This document shows, piece after piece, positions 1-7,574 of a DNA stretch of 64,000 nt. A program made the position numbers and the translations under genes. Under the pieces are notes generated by a model, which was given only the letters and a program-made list of their open reading frames with translations, was not told the origin of the DNA and made no database searches. The stretch is taken from contig JAFLBK010000004.1 in NCBI GenBank assembly GCA_017303335.1, positions 248,001 through 312,000 on the forward strand, given 5' to 3'. The DNA is from Chitinophagales bacterium (GTDB lineage Bacteria > Bacteroidota > Bacteroidia > Chitinophagales > Chitinophagaceae). The stretch's first letter is position 1. Each line of letters starts with the position of its first letter.

Positions 1-189
1 TTCGCCCATGATACGCTCCACGGGTTTGGTAAGAAATATCTGCACGACCAGGGCGGGTATGGTGCTGAAGATGCCCAGCACGAAGGTGAGCAGGAGCAAA
101 CCGAGCGGCTCTTTATTATACCGGTCTTTGTAATAAATAAAAAGACTCAGGAAGATGCCGGGGGCGATGGCCAGTGCTAATAATCCCAT
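1..189 (-). CDS. PrsW-like intramembrane protease, N-terminal part
   Basis: The first 63 codons of a gene that runs off the left edge of the window. The translation has two hydrophobic segments (about residues 2-19 and 32-52) separated by a charged loop reading YYKDRYNKEPLGLL. This loop, with its DR-x-x-KEP-L core, is typical of the N-terminus of PrsW-family glutamic-type membrane proteases, which cleave membrane anchors of anti-sigma factors in other bacteria. The catalytic glutamates lie further downstream and cannot be seen here, so the family call rests on the N-terminus only. It is divergent from hutH; the 110 bp between the two start codons holds two copies of a 13-bp palindrome. Confidence 0.65.
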   Translation of the reverse strand, partial: MGLLALAIAPGIFLSLFIYYKDRYNKEPLGLLLLTFVLGIFSTIPALVVQIFLTKPVERIMGE

Positions 190-207
190 ATTGTTGCTTT
201 TATACGG

Positions 208-240
208 TGGGTGACACCCAAACGGTGTGGGTGACACCCA
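208..240. promoter_or_regulatory. twin 13-bp palindromes in the prsW-hutH divergent promoter
   Basis: The palindrome TGGGTGACACCCA occurs twice, at 208-220 and 228-240, with a 20-bp start-to-start spacing (two helical turns). Both copies sit between the divergent starts of the PrsW-like gene and hutH, just upstream of the hutH -7 element. This is the layout of a dimeric repressor or activator operator. A near-identical copy (GGGTGACACCCA) also lies at 15391-15402 inside an unrelated coding region, so it could instead be a small dispersed palindrome. Confidence 0.5.
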
Positions 241-248
241 TTTTTTAG

Positions 249-256
249 TAGTTTTG
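249..256 (+). promoter_or_regulatory. hutH -7 promoter element
   Basis: TAGTTTTG fits the Bacteroidota sigma-A -7 consensus TAnnTTTG. No clear TTG is present 20 nt upstream; the palindrome pair occupies that place, which would suit a regulated promoter. The predicted transcript start near 262 lies downstream of the possible ATG at 227 and supports the ATG at 299 as the real start of hutH. Confidence 0.5.
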
Positions 257-298
257 CCCAAGTTAATCAGTTTCAACGATTGCCAAACAAATGACTGC

Positions 299-1786
299 AT
301 GAGCGACCATCATCATATCGACAGCACGACTACCGGTCTCCACCAATTCAATGAAATCTTCTGCTCCGATACACCCATTTCAATAAGTTCCGACGCCTTC
401 AGCCGCATCCGCAAATGCCGCGAATACCTCGATACAAAACTGGATCATTCCGACGCCCTGTTCTATGGCATCAATACCGGTTTTGGTTTTTTGCAGAACG
501 TGCAGATCGATAAAGCGCAGCTGCAGGAACTGCAAAGCAACCTTATTAAGTCGCACGCCTGCGGCATGGGCGAGGAAGTGCCGGCAGGCATCGTAAAGCT
601 GATGATGGCGCTTAAGATCAAATCGCTCAGCTATGGTAATTCCGGCGTGCAGGAAGCAACCGTGCAACGGCTGATCGATATGTACAACAACGATGTACTG
701 CCCGTGATCTATACGCAGGGTTCGCTGGGCGCTTCCGGCGACCTGGCGCCGCTCAGTCACCTCAGTTTGCCCTTGCTGGGCCTCGGCGAAGTGATGCACG
801 CGGGGAAGAAGATGCCTGCTGCGGAAGCCTTGAAGAAATTCAACTGGCAGCCCATCGAACTCAAAAGCAAGGAAGGCCTGGCCCTCATCAACGGCACCCA
901 GTTCATGAGCGCCTACGGCATGCATAATCTTGTGCAAAGCGAACGCTTACTCAACTGGGCCGATACCATCGCCGCCATCAGCCTGGATGCTTTCGATTCT
1001 ACCACCGAACCCTTTCACCCGAACATACATGCCATCCGGGCGCATAAAGGACAGAACGATACCGCCGCCCGCATCCGGGAACTGCTCGCCGGCAGCGGAA
1101 TCGCCGCACAGAAAAAGAAACAGGTGCAGGACGCGTATTCCTTCCGCTGCATCCCGCAGGTGCATGGCGCCAGCAAAGACAGCTTCGCTCATGTGCTCGG
1201 CGTATTCCTCAACGAGATCAACTCGGTTACCGATAACCCGAACATCTTCCCCGATGATGACCTCATCATGAGCGGGGGCAATTTCCACGGACAGCCGCTG
1301 GCCCTGGCGCTCGACTATCTTTCCATTGCCATGGCCGAGATCGGCAGCATATCCGAACGGAGAACCTACCAGCTCATCAGCGGGCAACGGGGCTTGCCCT
1401 TGTTCCTGGTAAAGGATCCGGGATTGCATTCCGGATTAATGATTCCGCAATACACGGCCGCCGGTATTGTAAGCGAGAACAAACAACTCTGCACGCCCGC
1501 CTCGGTCGACAGCATTCCTTCGAGCAATAACCAGGAAGATCATGTAAGTATGGGCGCCAACGCCGCCACCAAATGCAAACGCGTGATCGATAATGTAGAG
1601 AAAGTACTGGCCATCGAACTCATCACGGCTGCCCAGGCGCTGGAGTTCCGCCGGCCGATGAAATCAGCGCCCCAACTCGAAGCCATCGTAAGCGAATTCC
1701 GCAAAACGGTTTCCTTCAATCAAAGCGACCGGATCCTGCATGAGGATATGATGAAAGCTGTTACCTTCTTACGAGAAAAAATTTAA
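299..1786 (+). CDS. hutH: histidine ammonia-lyase
   Basis: Deaminates L-histidine to trans-urocanate, the first step of histidine degradation, in the cytoplasm. The protein is 495 residues, normal for the family. The Ala-Ser-Gly triad that cyclises into the MIO electrophile is at about 145-147 in the block GSLGASGDLAPLSH, and the conserved YGINTGFG segment lies near residue 55. The frame is open from an ATG at 227, but that would add 24 unconserved residues and would begin inside the promoter, so the ATG at 299 is preferred. The next enzyme, urocanate hydratase, is encoded 1.3 kb downstream on the same strand, with a convergent deoD between them. The later steps (hutI, hutG) are not in the window. 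Confidence 0.95.
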   Translation: MSDHHHIDSTTTGLHQFNEIFCSDTPISISSDAFSRIRKCREYLDTKLDHSDALFYGINTGFGFLQNVQIDKAQLQELQSNLIKSHACGMGEEVPAGIVKLMMALKIKSLSYGNSGVQEATVQRLIDMYNNDVLPVIYTQGSLGASGDLAPLSHLSLPLLGLGEVMHAGKKMPAAEALKKFNWQPIELKSKEGLALINGTQFMSAYGMHNLVQSERLLNWADTIAAISLDAFDSTTEPFHPNIHAIRAHKGQNDTAARIRELLAGSGIAAQKKKQVQDAYSFRCIPQVHGASKDSFAHVLGVFLNEINSVTDNPNIFPDDDLIMSGGNFHGQPLALALDYLSIAMAEIGSISERRTYQLISGQRGLPLFLVKDPGLHSGLMIPQYTAAGIVSENKQLCTPASVDSIPSSNNQEDHVSMGANAATKCKRVIDNVEKVLAIELITAAQALEFRRPMKSAPQLEAIVSEFRKTVSFNQSDRILHEDMMKAVTFLREKI

Positions 1787-1866
1787 CCACTAAGACACAA
1801 AGAAGGGAACCAGGCACACAGCGTATTTTTTGTGGCCTTTGTGTAGAAATTTCGTGGCTTTGTGGT
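1786..1866. repeat. imperfect inverted repeat of the 'cacaaag' type
   Basis: The left arm ACCACTAAGACACAAAG (1786-1802) is loosely complementary to a right arm around 1850-1866 ending CTTTGTGGT. The element starts at the hutH stop codon and fills the gap to the convergent deoD. A better preserved relative lies at 2983-3064. It may serve as a bidirectional terminator, but there is no strong T-run next to a perfect stem. Confidence 0.55.
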
Positions 1867-1872
1867 AAAAAA

Positions 1873-2592
1873 TCACAGGCTGTTGTGAATCGCTACAACC
1901 GATTCCAGCGCCAGTTCCGTCATCTTCGCGAGGGAATTTTGCCGCTGATCGGCCGAGATGAATTGTTTGGTGGGTATCACATCCGAAATGGTGAGCAGGG
2001 TAGCGGCCATCTTGTTCAGCTGTTTGGCATTGGCGAATAAAGCGAAGGCTTCCATCTCCACCGCTTCGCAATTATTTTTAACGGCGATCTCCGGCGTATC
2101 ATGGCTGCTGCGGTAGAACACATCGCTCGAATGGATATTGCCGTTGAGCAGGGGCATGTTGAGTTTTTTCGCGGTTTCATTGATGATATCGTAGGCCTTG
2201 CCCTGGTGAGCAAAATGATCGCCTTCGAGGTTGAAGGCGGCGCTGGCATAGGTCGATTCGCTGTAAGCCACATCCACGTTCATCACATCGAAGAGTTTGA
2301 TCGTTTCGGTATACGAACCCGCCGTGCCGATGCGGATGATGCATTGTACATCGTACTCGTTGAACAGTTCGTACGAATAGATACCGATCGAGGCGCAGCC
2401 CATGCCGCTGGCGCCTACCGTAACCGGCACGCCCTTGTAGGTGCCGGTGAAGTAAAAGGCATTGCGGGTCTGGTTTACAAGTTTAATGTCCTGGAGATTG
2501 TTCTCGGCAATGTGTTTGGCTCTCAACGGGTCGCCCGCCAGTAATACGATGGGGGCTATTTCGCCCTTTTGGGCGCTGATGTGTACACTCAT
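1873..2592 (-). CDS. deoD: purine-nucleoside phosphorylase (DeoD type)
   Basis: Phosphorolysis of purine (deoxy)ribonucleosides to free base and (deoxy)ribose 1-phosphate. The N-terminus SVHISAQKGEIAPIVLLAGD and the GDPLRAKHIA phosphate-binding loop are characteristic of the hexameric trimer-of-dimers PNP family; the RIGTAGSY loop and the VEMEAFALFANA nucleoside-binding block follow at the expected places. Length is 239 residues, as usual. The ATG at 2592 is chosen over a TTG two codons earlier because DeoD proteins begin with M-S-V-H. It is encoded convergently with hutH and separates the two histidine-degradation genes; no functional tie to them is evident. Confidence 0.93.
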   Translation of the reverse strand: MSVHISAQKGEIAPIVLLAGDPLRAKHIAENNLQDIKLVNQTRNAFYFTGTYKGVPVTVGASGMGCASIGIYSYELFNEYDVQCIIRIGTAGSYTETIKLFDVMNVDVAYSESTYASAAFNLEGDHFAHQGKAYDIINETAKKLNMPLLNGNIHSSDVFYRSSHDTPEIAVKNNCEAVEMEAFALFANAKQLNKMAATLLTISDVIPTKQFISADQRQNSLAKMTELALESVVAIHNSL

Positions 2593-2857
2593 AGTCAAAG
2601 TTTCATGCGGGGTGAAGGTATTTAAATAATTTGATTTGCTGATTAGTTGATGTGCTGATTAGATGATGTGCTGATGTGCTGATTAACACCGTCATTGCGA
2701 GGGAGGCAATGCCGACCGTGGCAATCCCCCTATTAGTATGTCATCCTGAGTCCTGAGCGAAGCCGAAGGACGAAGGATCTGTTTAAAAACGATACAGCCT
2801 GGTGATGTGCTGATTTGGCAATTTGATGATATGCTGATTGTGCGTACCCACCACCCG

Positions 2858-2942
2858 TATCCGGCATCCAGTATCTGGCATCTGGTATCCAGTATCCAGT
2901 ATCCGCCATCCGGCATCTGCTATCCTGCATCCGCCTCCATCC
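2858..2942. repeat. degenerate 7-bp tandem repeats
   Basis: About twelve consecutive heptamers read as variants of gtatccg / gcatcca / gtatctg / gcatctg without interruption. The period is kept although bases drift, as expected for an old microsatellite or a slipped-strand array. Confidence 0.75.
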
Positions 2943-2982
2943 CCTCATTGCCCCTTTTTGCCTAATTTTACGTCCGTCTTTC

Positions 2983-3064
2983 ACCACAAAGACACAAAGG
3001 GTTGTCACAGAGAACACAGGGATTCTTTGTGGTCTTTGTGAATTTTTCTTTGTGTCTCCGTGGT
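2983..3064. repeat. inverted repeat of the 'cacaaag' type
   Basis: The arms ACCACAAAGACACAAAG (2983-2999) and CTTTGTGTCTCCGTGGT (3048-3064) are complementary at 15 of 17 positions, and further 'ctttgtg' units lie inside. It is the same family as the element at 1786-1866, so two copies flank the deoD gene and its upstream region. Confidence 0.65.
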
Positions 3065-3094
3065 TAAATTTTTTATGGTAAACCAATAAGCTAT

Positions 3095-4900
3095 ATGTCA
3101 ACTGCCGCAACCCAACGTTACGACGCCATCAAATACAAAACCCCTACCGGCACCAAACTGAACTGCAAAGGCTGGATACAGGAAGCCGCCCTCCGCATGC
3201 TGCTCAACAACCTCGATCCCGAAGTGGCCGAACGCCCCGACGACCTGATCGTGTACGGCGGTCGCGGTAAGGCCGCCCGCAATTTCGAAAGCCTCGACCT
3301 CATCATAAAAGCGCTCAAAGACCTCAACGAAGACGAAACCCTGCTCATCCAGAGCGGCAAGCCCGTGGCCATGCTCAAAACCCATAAAGACGCCCCGCGG
3401 GTGCTCATCAGCAATTCGCAGCTGGTACCCAAATGGGCTACCTGGGAGCATTTCGACGAACTGGAAAAGAAAGGCCTGATGATGTACGGGCAGATGACCG
3501 CCGGCTCCTGGATCTACATCGGCTCGCAGGGCATCGTGCAGGGAACCTACGAAACCTACGCGGCTGTTGCAGATAAGCATTTTTCCAGTCAATCGCCGGG
3601 TGGATCAGTTCCCCCTTCAGGGGGCGGAGGGGGTGGTACCTTGAAAGGAACACTGAACGTAACGGCCGGACTCGGCGGCATGGGTGGCGCACAACCCCTG
3701 GCCATCACCCTCAACGAAGGCGTGGCCCTGGTGGCCGAAGTGGAGGAGTGGCGCATCGACAAACGCATCGAAACCCGTTACCTCGACGAGAAATATACCG
3801 ATATCGACGCGGCCATCGACGCGGCGCTGGAATATAAAAAGAAGGGGGTGGCTAAGAGCATCGGTGTTTTATGCAACGCCGTGCATTTGTTGCAACGCCT
3901 GCTCGAACGCAACATTATCCCCGACACGCTTACCGATCAAACCTCGGCCCACGACCCGCTGGTGGGTTATGTACCGCATACCCTCAGCAACGAGCAGGCG
4001 AACGTACTCCGCGAACAAAACCCCGACGAATACATCAAACGCAGTTACGAAAGCATGTACCTCCACGTACAGCTCATGCTGCAACTGATGGACAAAGGCG
4101 CCATCACCTTCGACTACGGCAACAACATCCGGGCAAGGGCGCAGGAATACGAACAAAAACATGGCCCCGCCCTGAGCGAAGTCGAAGGGCAGGCAGGCAT
4201 CGAGCGTAGTCGAGATGCGTACAAACCAGGCCGTTGTTTCGATTTCCCCGGCTTCGTCCCCGCGTATATCCGTCCGCTCTTTTGCGAAGGCAAGGGCCCC
4301 TTCCGCTGGGCAGCCCTCAGCGGCGACCCGGCCGACATCGACGTTACCGACGAACTCATGATCAACCTCTTCCCCGAGAATAAATCCCTGCAGCGCTGGT
4401 TCAGGCTGGCCAAGGAAAAGATCGCCTTCCAGGGATTGCCCGCCCGCATCTGCTGGATCGGGCAGGGCGAGCGGGAAAAGGCCGGCCTCGCCTTCAACGA
4501 ACTGGTACGCAGCGGTAAGGTAAAAGCGCCCATTGTGATCGGCCGCGACCACCTCGATACCGGTTCCGTAGCCTCGCCCAACCGCGAAACCGAATCCATG
4601 CTCGACGGCAGCGATGCCGTGGCCGACTGGCCGATACTGAATGCCCTGGTGAATACTGCCGGTGGCGCCAGTTGGGTAAGCTTGCACCACGGCGGTGGGG
4701 TAGGTATGGGCTACAGCATCCACGCCGGTATGGTCATCGTGGCCGATGGTTCCGACGATGCCGCCGCCCGCCTCAGCCGTGTACTCCGTAACGATCCCGG
4801 GATGGGCGTTATCCGGCATGCTGACGCCGGGTATGAAAGCGCCAAAGAAGTGGCAGCAGCCAATGACCTCGATATCACAATAAGATTACGGAAAGATTAG
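3095..4900 (+). CDS. hutU: urocanate hydratase with two in-frame repeat insertions
   Basis: Adds water to urocanate to give 4-imidazolone-5-propionate, using tightly bound NAD+; second step of histidine degradation. The core is well conserved: the [20 protein letters not shown] block, [34 protein letters not shown] and [11 protein letters not shown], the last with the expected active-site cysteine. At 601 residues it is about 35-40 longer than usual. The surplus sits in two places: residues about 164-182 (low-complexity, PPSGGGGGG) and about 357-375 (PALSEVEG). Both are encoded by DNA resembling this genome's intergenic repeats; 4171-4189 is identical to the reverse complement of 11258-11276 and 11425-11443. 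The reading frame is intact, so the enzyme may still be active. Confidence 0.94.
   Translation: MSTAATQRYDAIKYKTPTGTKLNCKGWIQEAALRMLLNNLDPEVAERPDDLIVYGGRGKAARNFESLDLIIKALKDLNEDETLLIQSGKPVAMLKTHKDAPRVLISNSQLVPKWATWEHFDELEKKGLMMYGQMTAGSWIYIGSQGIVQGTYETYAAVADKHFSSQSPGGSVPPSGGGGGGTLKGTLNVTAGLGGMGGAQPLAITLNEGVALVAEVEEWRIDKRIETRYLDEKYTDIDAAIDAALEYKKKGVAKSIGVLCNAVHLLQRLLERNIIPDTLTDQTSAHDPLVGYVPHTLSNEQANVLREQNPDEYIKRSYESMYLHVQLMLQLMDKGAITFDYGNNIRARAQEYEQKHGPALSEVEGQAGIERSRDAYKPGRCFDFPGFVPAYIRPLFCEGKGPFRWAALSGDPADIDVTDELMINLFPENKSLQRWFRLAKEKIAFQGLPARICWIGQGEREKAGLAFNELVRSGKVKAPIVIGRDHLDTGSVASPNRETESMLDGSDAVADWPILNALVNTAGGASWVSLHHGGGVGMGYSIHAGMVIVADGSDDAAARLSRVLRNDPGMGVIRHADAGYESAKEVAAANDLDITIRLRKD
3584..3640 (+). 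repeat. repeat-like insertion 1 within hutU
   Basis: This segment encodes about 17-19 residues that interrupt the conserved HF-(short loop)[10 protein letters not shown] junction. At its centre is the palindrome CCCCCTTCAGGGGG (3611-3624) followed by cggagggggtgg. G/C-tract palindromes of this sort are usually intergenic; here one is read through in frame. Confidence 0.6.
4163..4219 (+). repeat. repeat-like insertion 2 within hutU
   Basis: This segment encodes about 19 residues (GPALSEVEG and IERSRD) just before the conserved [13 protein letters not shown] block. Bases 4171-4189 (cctgagcgaagtcgaaggg) match, base for base on the opposite strand, two intergenic repeats at 11258-11276 and 11425-11443, and 2752-2769 with one difference. 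The following cgagcgtagtcgagatgc has the same style. Confidence 0.75.
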
Positions 4901-5217
4901 GGCGGAGGTTCTGAATTTGCTTCGAGGTGACCGACTGTATGATAACAAGAAAAATGCAAAGAGCTAAAGCTGTTGTTAATGCTGAATCAGAAAAAAAAGC
5001 GACAGTTAGAACTTTACCAAAATTTGCCTTTTCAAAGTGTTTAACCAACCAAGGCGATGATGATTGAAATCAAAAGAAAGCGTTTGGTTTCGTTTGCTAT
5101 TGAGTATTTGACTGGTTTGTTCAGATACTAGATAGTATTTCATATATATACAAAGATTTAAAACCTAATATTCTAGTTGAAAGATTTTAGTACATTACAC
5201 TACTTAGATCGGTAAAA
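4901..5217. other. AT-rich gap upstream of the ATPase gene, with one possible small ORF
   Basis: Base composition drops sharply in G+C a few bases after the hutU stop and stays low to about 7.2 kb. One ORF of 42 codons (4939-5067, starting MITRKMQRAKAVVNAES) is uninterrupted and lysine-rich, but I recognise no family and cannot tell it from chance. The final 100 bases are very AT-rich and probably carry the promoter of the ATPase gene. No repeat or attachment site was found at the boundary. Confidence 0.4.
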
Positions 5218-6492
5218 ATGATTCGACTTATTGAAGCAAAAAATTATCGCTCATTAAAATTCATTTCAATAGCTCTTGATGAATTTCATGTACTTATTGG
5301 TGCAAATGCGACTGGGAAAAGTACATTTCTTGATATAATTAAATTTTTATCAGACATTGTCAATTCTGGAATAGACAAAGCAATAAGTGATAGGGCTGCA
5401 TTCTTCGATGAACTTACTTTTGGGGGAAAGGGCGGTGATATTGAACTGGCTATTGAAGTCGCCTTACCGGTATTCATCAAAGAGAAGTTTAATGGAAAAA
5501 ATTTCACAACCATTCGCTATGAAATTAGAATTGGTGTTACAAATGAATTTGAAAATGCCATAAAGGAAGAAAGAGTGTGTTTGCTTTCTGAAAACGCCAA
5601 AATAAAGCAAATTTTTTCGCAGCGAGTGCTGTTTCCAGAGCCTTATCAAGAGCCAACTACAATACTTATTGATAAGTATAATCCAAAAAATTTCAAACGT
5701 ATTATTTCTTCCAAAAAAACAGAAGGGAAGAAGAATGACAATTTCTATATTGAAACTTTGGAAGGCTCAGGCAAAGGATGGATTCCATCTTTTAAATTTG
5801 GCATCAAAAAATCAGCATTAGGTAATCTTCCTGAGGATGAAACAAAATTTCCATCAGCAACTTGGCTAAAATCATTTTTGCAACAAGGCGTTCAATTGTT
5901 TATTCTAAATAGCCTTGACATAAGACAACCGAGCCCTCCAGGTCAAAGCCCACATTTTAAAACAGACGGATCAAATTTGCCGTGGGTAGTTGAAATTCTT
6001 AGAAAAAATAAGAAGCGATTTGGACAATGGATTGAGCATATTAGGACTGCTTTACCTGATATTAAAGATATAGTAGTAATAGAAAGAGAAGAGGATCGTA
6101 AGCGATATTTAAAAATAAAATATGAAAATAATATTGAGGTGCCAAGTTGGTTAGTTTCAGATGGTACCCTAAGATTGCTCGCCTTAACCATACCTGCATA
6201 TATTGACGGGATAAATGGAATATATTTAATTGAAGAACCTGAAAACGGAATTCATCCTAAAGCAATTGAGTGTATTTATGAATCAATGTCATCTATATAT
6301 GATGCACAAATATTATTGGCGTCCCATTCTCCTGTAATATTAAGTATGCTAAACCCAAAGCATCTGTTATGTTTTGGTAAAACTAAAGAAGGGGTGACTG
6401 ATATTGTCAGAGGCTCCAATCATCCACGCCTTAAAGAATGGAGAGGAAACCCTAATTTGTATTTATTGTTTGCAAATGGGATTTTATCATGA
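5218..6492 (+). CDS. AAA/ABC-type ATPase of the OLD/RecF-like kind
   Basis: A 424-residue ATPase of the SMC/RecF-like ABC class. The N-terminus (RLIEAKNYRSLK) is the usual strand before the P-loop; Walker A is GANATGKST near residue 28-36, a signature-like LVSDGTLRLLAL lies near 315, Walker B is IYLIEEPENGIHP near 335-347 and the switch histidine is in LLASHSPVIL near 370. There is no fused nuclease domain, unlike OLD proteins. The stop overlaps the next start by 4 nt (ATGA), indicating translational coupling with the TOPRIM-like gene. Both genes are much richer in A+T than all neighbours, which suggests recent transfer. The role is inferred to be nucleic-acid or phage sensing; a repair role cannot be excluded. 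Confidence 0.85.
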   Translation: MIRLIEAKNYRSLKFISIALDEFHVLIGANATGKSTFLDIIKFLSDIVNSGIDKAISDRAAFFDELTFGGKGGDIELAIEVALPVFIKEKFNGKNFTTIRYEIRIGVTNEFENAIKEERVCLLSENAKIKQIFSQRVLFPEPYQEPTTILIDKYNPKNFKRIISSKKTEGKKNDNFYIETLEGSGKGWIPSFKFGIKKSALGNLPEDETKFPSATWLKSFLQQGVQLFILNSLDIRQPSPPGQSPHFKTDGSNLPWVVEILRKNKKRFGQWIEHIRTALPDIKDIVVIEREEDRKRYLKIKYENNIEVPSWLVSDGTLRLLALTIPAYIDGINGIYLIEEPENGIHPKAIECIYESMSSIYDAQILLASHSPVILSMLNPKHLLCFGKTKEGVTDIVRGSNHPRLKEWRGNPNLYLLFANGILS

Positions 6493-7106
6493 AAGATTTG
6501 GTTGTTCTTGTAGCCGATGGAACGATGCAGAAAGTCGTTGAAGAAATTTTATTAAGAGTTCCACGTTCATCAGGCACGTCTGATTTTACTTTCGATGTTA
6601 TACCAAATATTGGTCATGATTCAGGCTGTTACAACGATAGCCACGAACTGTTACGGAGTTTTTCTACTCAATATAGATTTGCAATGGTAATTTTTGATTT
6701 TGAAGGTTCTGGTGTAGAAATCAAATCTATTAATGAAATTGAGAATGATGTTGAGAGACTGCTGGATAATCATGGATGGCAAAATAGAAATTCTGTAGCT
6801 GTAATTAACCCGGAATTAGAAAATTGGATTTGGCAAGATTCTCCCCATATAGAAGAAGCATTTGGCTGGGAAAATAATACACCCCTCTATCAGTGGTGTC
6901 GTACTGAGGGCCTAATAGCCCATGGAGATAGTAAACCAATTAGGCCAAAAGAAACAATGCAAAGAGTATTGAAATTTACTCGAACCCCTTTTTCTTCGGC
7001 TATACACAAAAAAATTGCTAAGGTAGTTTCATACAAAAGATGTACAGATCGTGCTTTCCTAAAAATATTAAATCAACTAAAAAATTGGTTCCCAAGACAT
7101 TCCTAA
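6489..7106 (+). CDS. small TOPRIM-like protein coupled to the ATPase
   Basis: A 205-residue protein without signal peptide or membrane segment. The order of motifs resembles TOPRIM/RloB/DUF4276-type proteins: an initial strand and acidic turn LVVLVADGTMQKVVEEIL (residues 4-21), a hydrophobic strand ending in VIFDFEGSG (67-75, acidic D70 and E72), and INPELENWIW (106-115), which resembles the PE-x-E-x-W segment of those families. The first catalytic glutamate would be replaced by aspartate (D10) if this alignment is right. The start overlaps the ATPase stop. I infer an effector or nuclease partner acting with the ATPase; the family call is by eye and moderate. Confidence 0.6.
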   Translation: MKDLVVLVADGTMQKVVEEILLRVPRSSGTSDFTFDVIPNIGHDSGCYNDSHELLRSFSTQYRFAMVIFDFEGSGVEIKSINEIENDVERLLDNHGWQNRNSVAVINPELENWIWQDSPHIEEAFGWENNTPLYQWCRTEGLIAHGDSKPIRPKETMQRVLKFTRTPFSSAIHKKIAKVVSYKRCTDRAFLKILNQLKNWFPRHS

Positions 7107-7574
7107 CCGATGTAACTATTCGAGAAACCACTTCGTTGGGATTACAATATAAATAACAAATCATACTCTAATAATTGGTTTTGAAAGTATAGTATCCCGC
7201 TTAGCGTTTCCAAATAACTGCATGGTATGACTGGTCTTGTACTTTGAATTAATACGCCAGTAAACAAATAAACTTCCCCGAGATTCTTCCCCCGCCTTCA
7301 GCTGGATCAGAATGACATACTAATGGGATTGGTTTATGTAATGGGGGATTGCTTCCTACCTATCGGCAGGCAGGCTCCCGCCGTTGGCCCCGCCAGCGGC
7401 GGGGCAATGACGGGTCAATAATGGGTCATGACGGTGCTAAACGTCTTAAACGCTGAAACCTCTTAAACGACTTTACCGGTCCAGTGATTTTCCTCATCTT
7501 TCCCAGAGATTTTCCCCATCATTTACCAGTTTAAATTAACTTTATAGTACCGGAAAATCACCACCGGTACAACC
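7107..7574. repeat. intergenic region with dispersed repeats
   Basis: No gene is seen. The AT-rich composition ends around 7.2-7.25 kb. From about 7260 come the repeat modules found elsewhere: aaacaaataaac, 'gattcttcccccgcc..cagaatgacatactaatggga' in pieces, and ccgccgttggccccgcc with its complement ggcggggcaatgacggg. The last 60 bases, including TAACTTTA near 7545, may form the promoter of the nuclease gene. Confidence 0.6.

Larger units (their letters stand above)
2599..3094. repeat. intergenic stretch built of several repeat types
   Basis: No gene is seen here. From left to right it holds short imperfect copies of 'gatgtgctgatta' (about 2632-2690), a dispersed element beginning gtcattgcgagggaggcaat (about 2690-2730), a second dispersed element containing cctgagcgaagccgaagg (2752-2769), another few 'gatgtgctgattt' units (about 2802-2840), a run of degenerate 7-bp repeats (2858-2942), and an inverted repeat (2983-3064). 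The same repeat types recur throughout the window between 7 and 16.5 kb. The hutU promoter must lie near the right end, possibly around 2960-2975. Confidence 0.7.

Noticed and set aside
3095..4900. hutU as a pseudogene
   Set aside because: Although it has two insertions, the frame is intact and all conserved blocks, including the active-site cysteine region, are present.
4939..5067. 42-codon ORF as an antitoxin or regulator of the ATPase pair
   Set aside because: No helix-turn-helix or antitoxin pattern is seen and the frame could be chance in AT-rich DNA; kept only as a note in the region entry.
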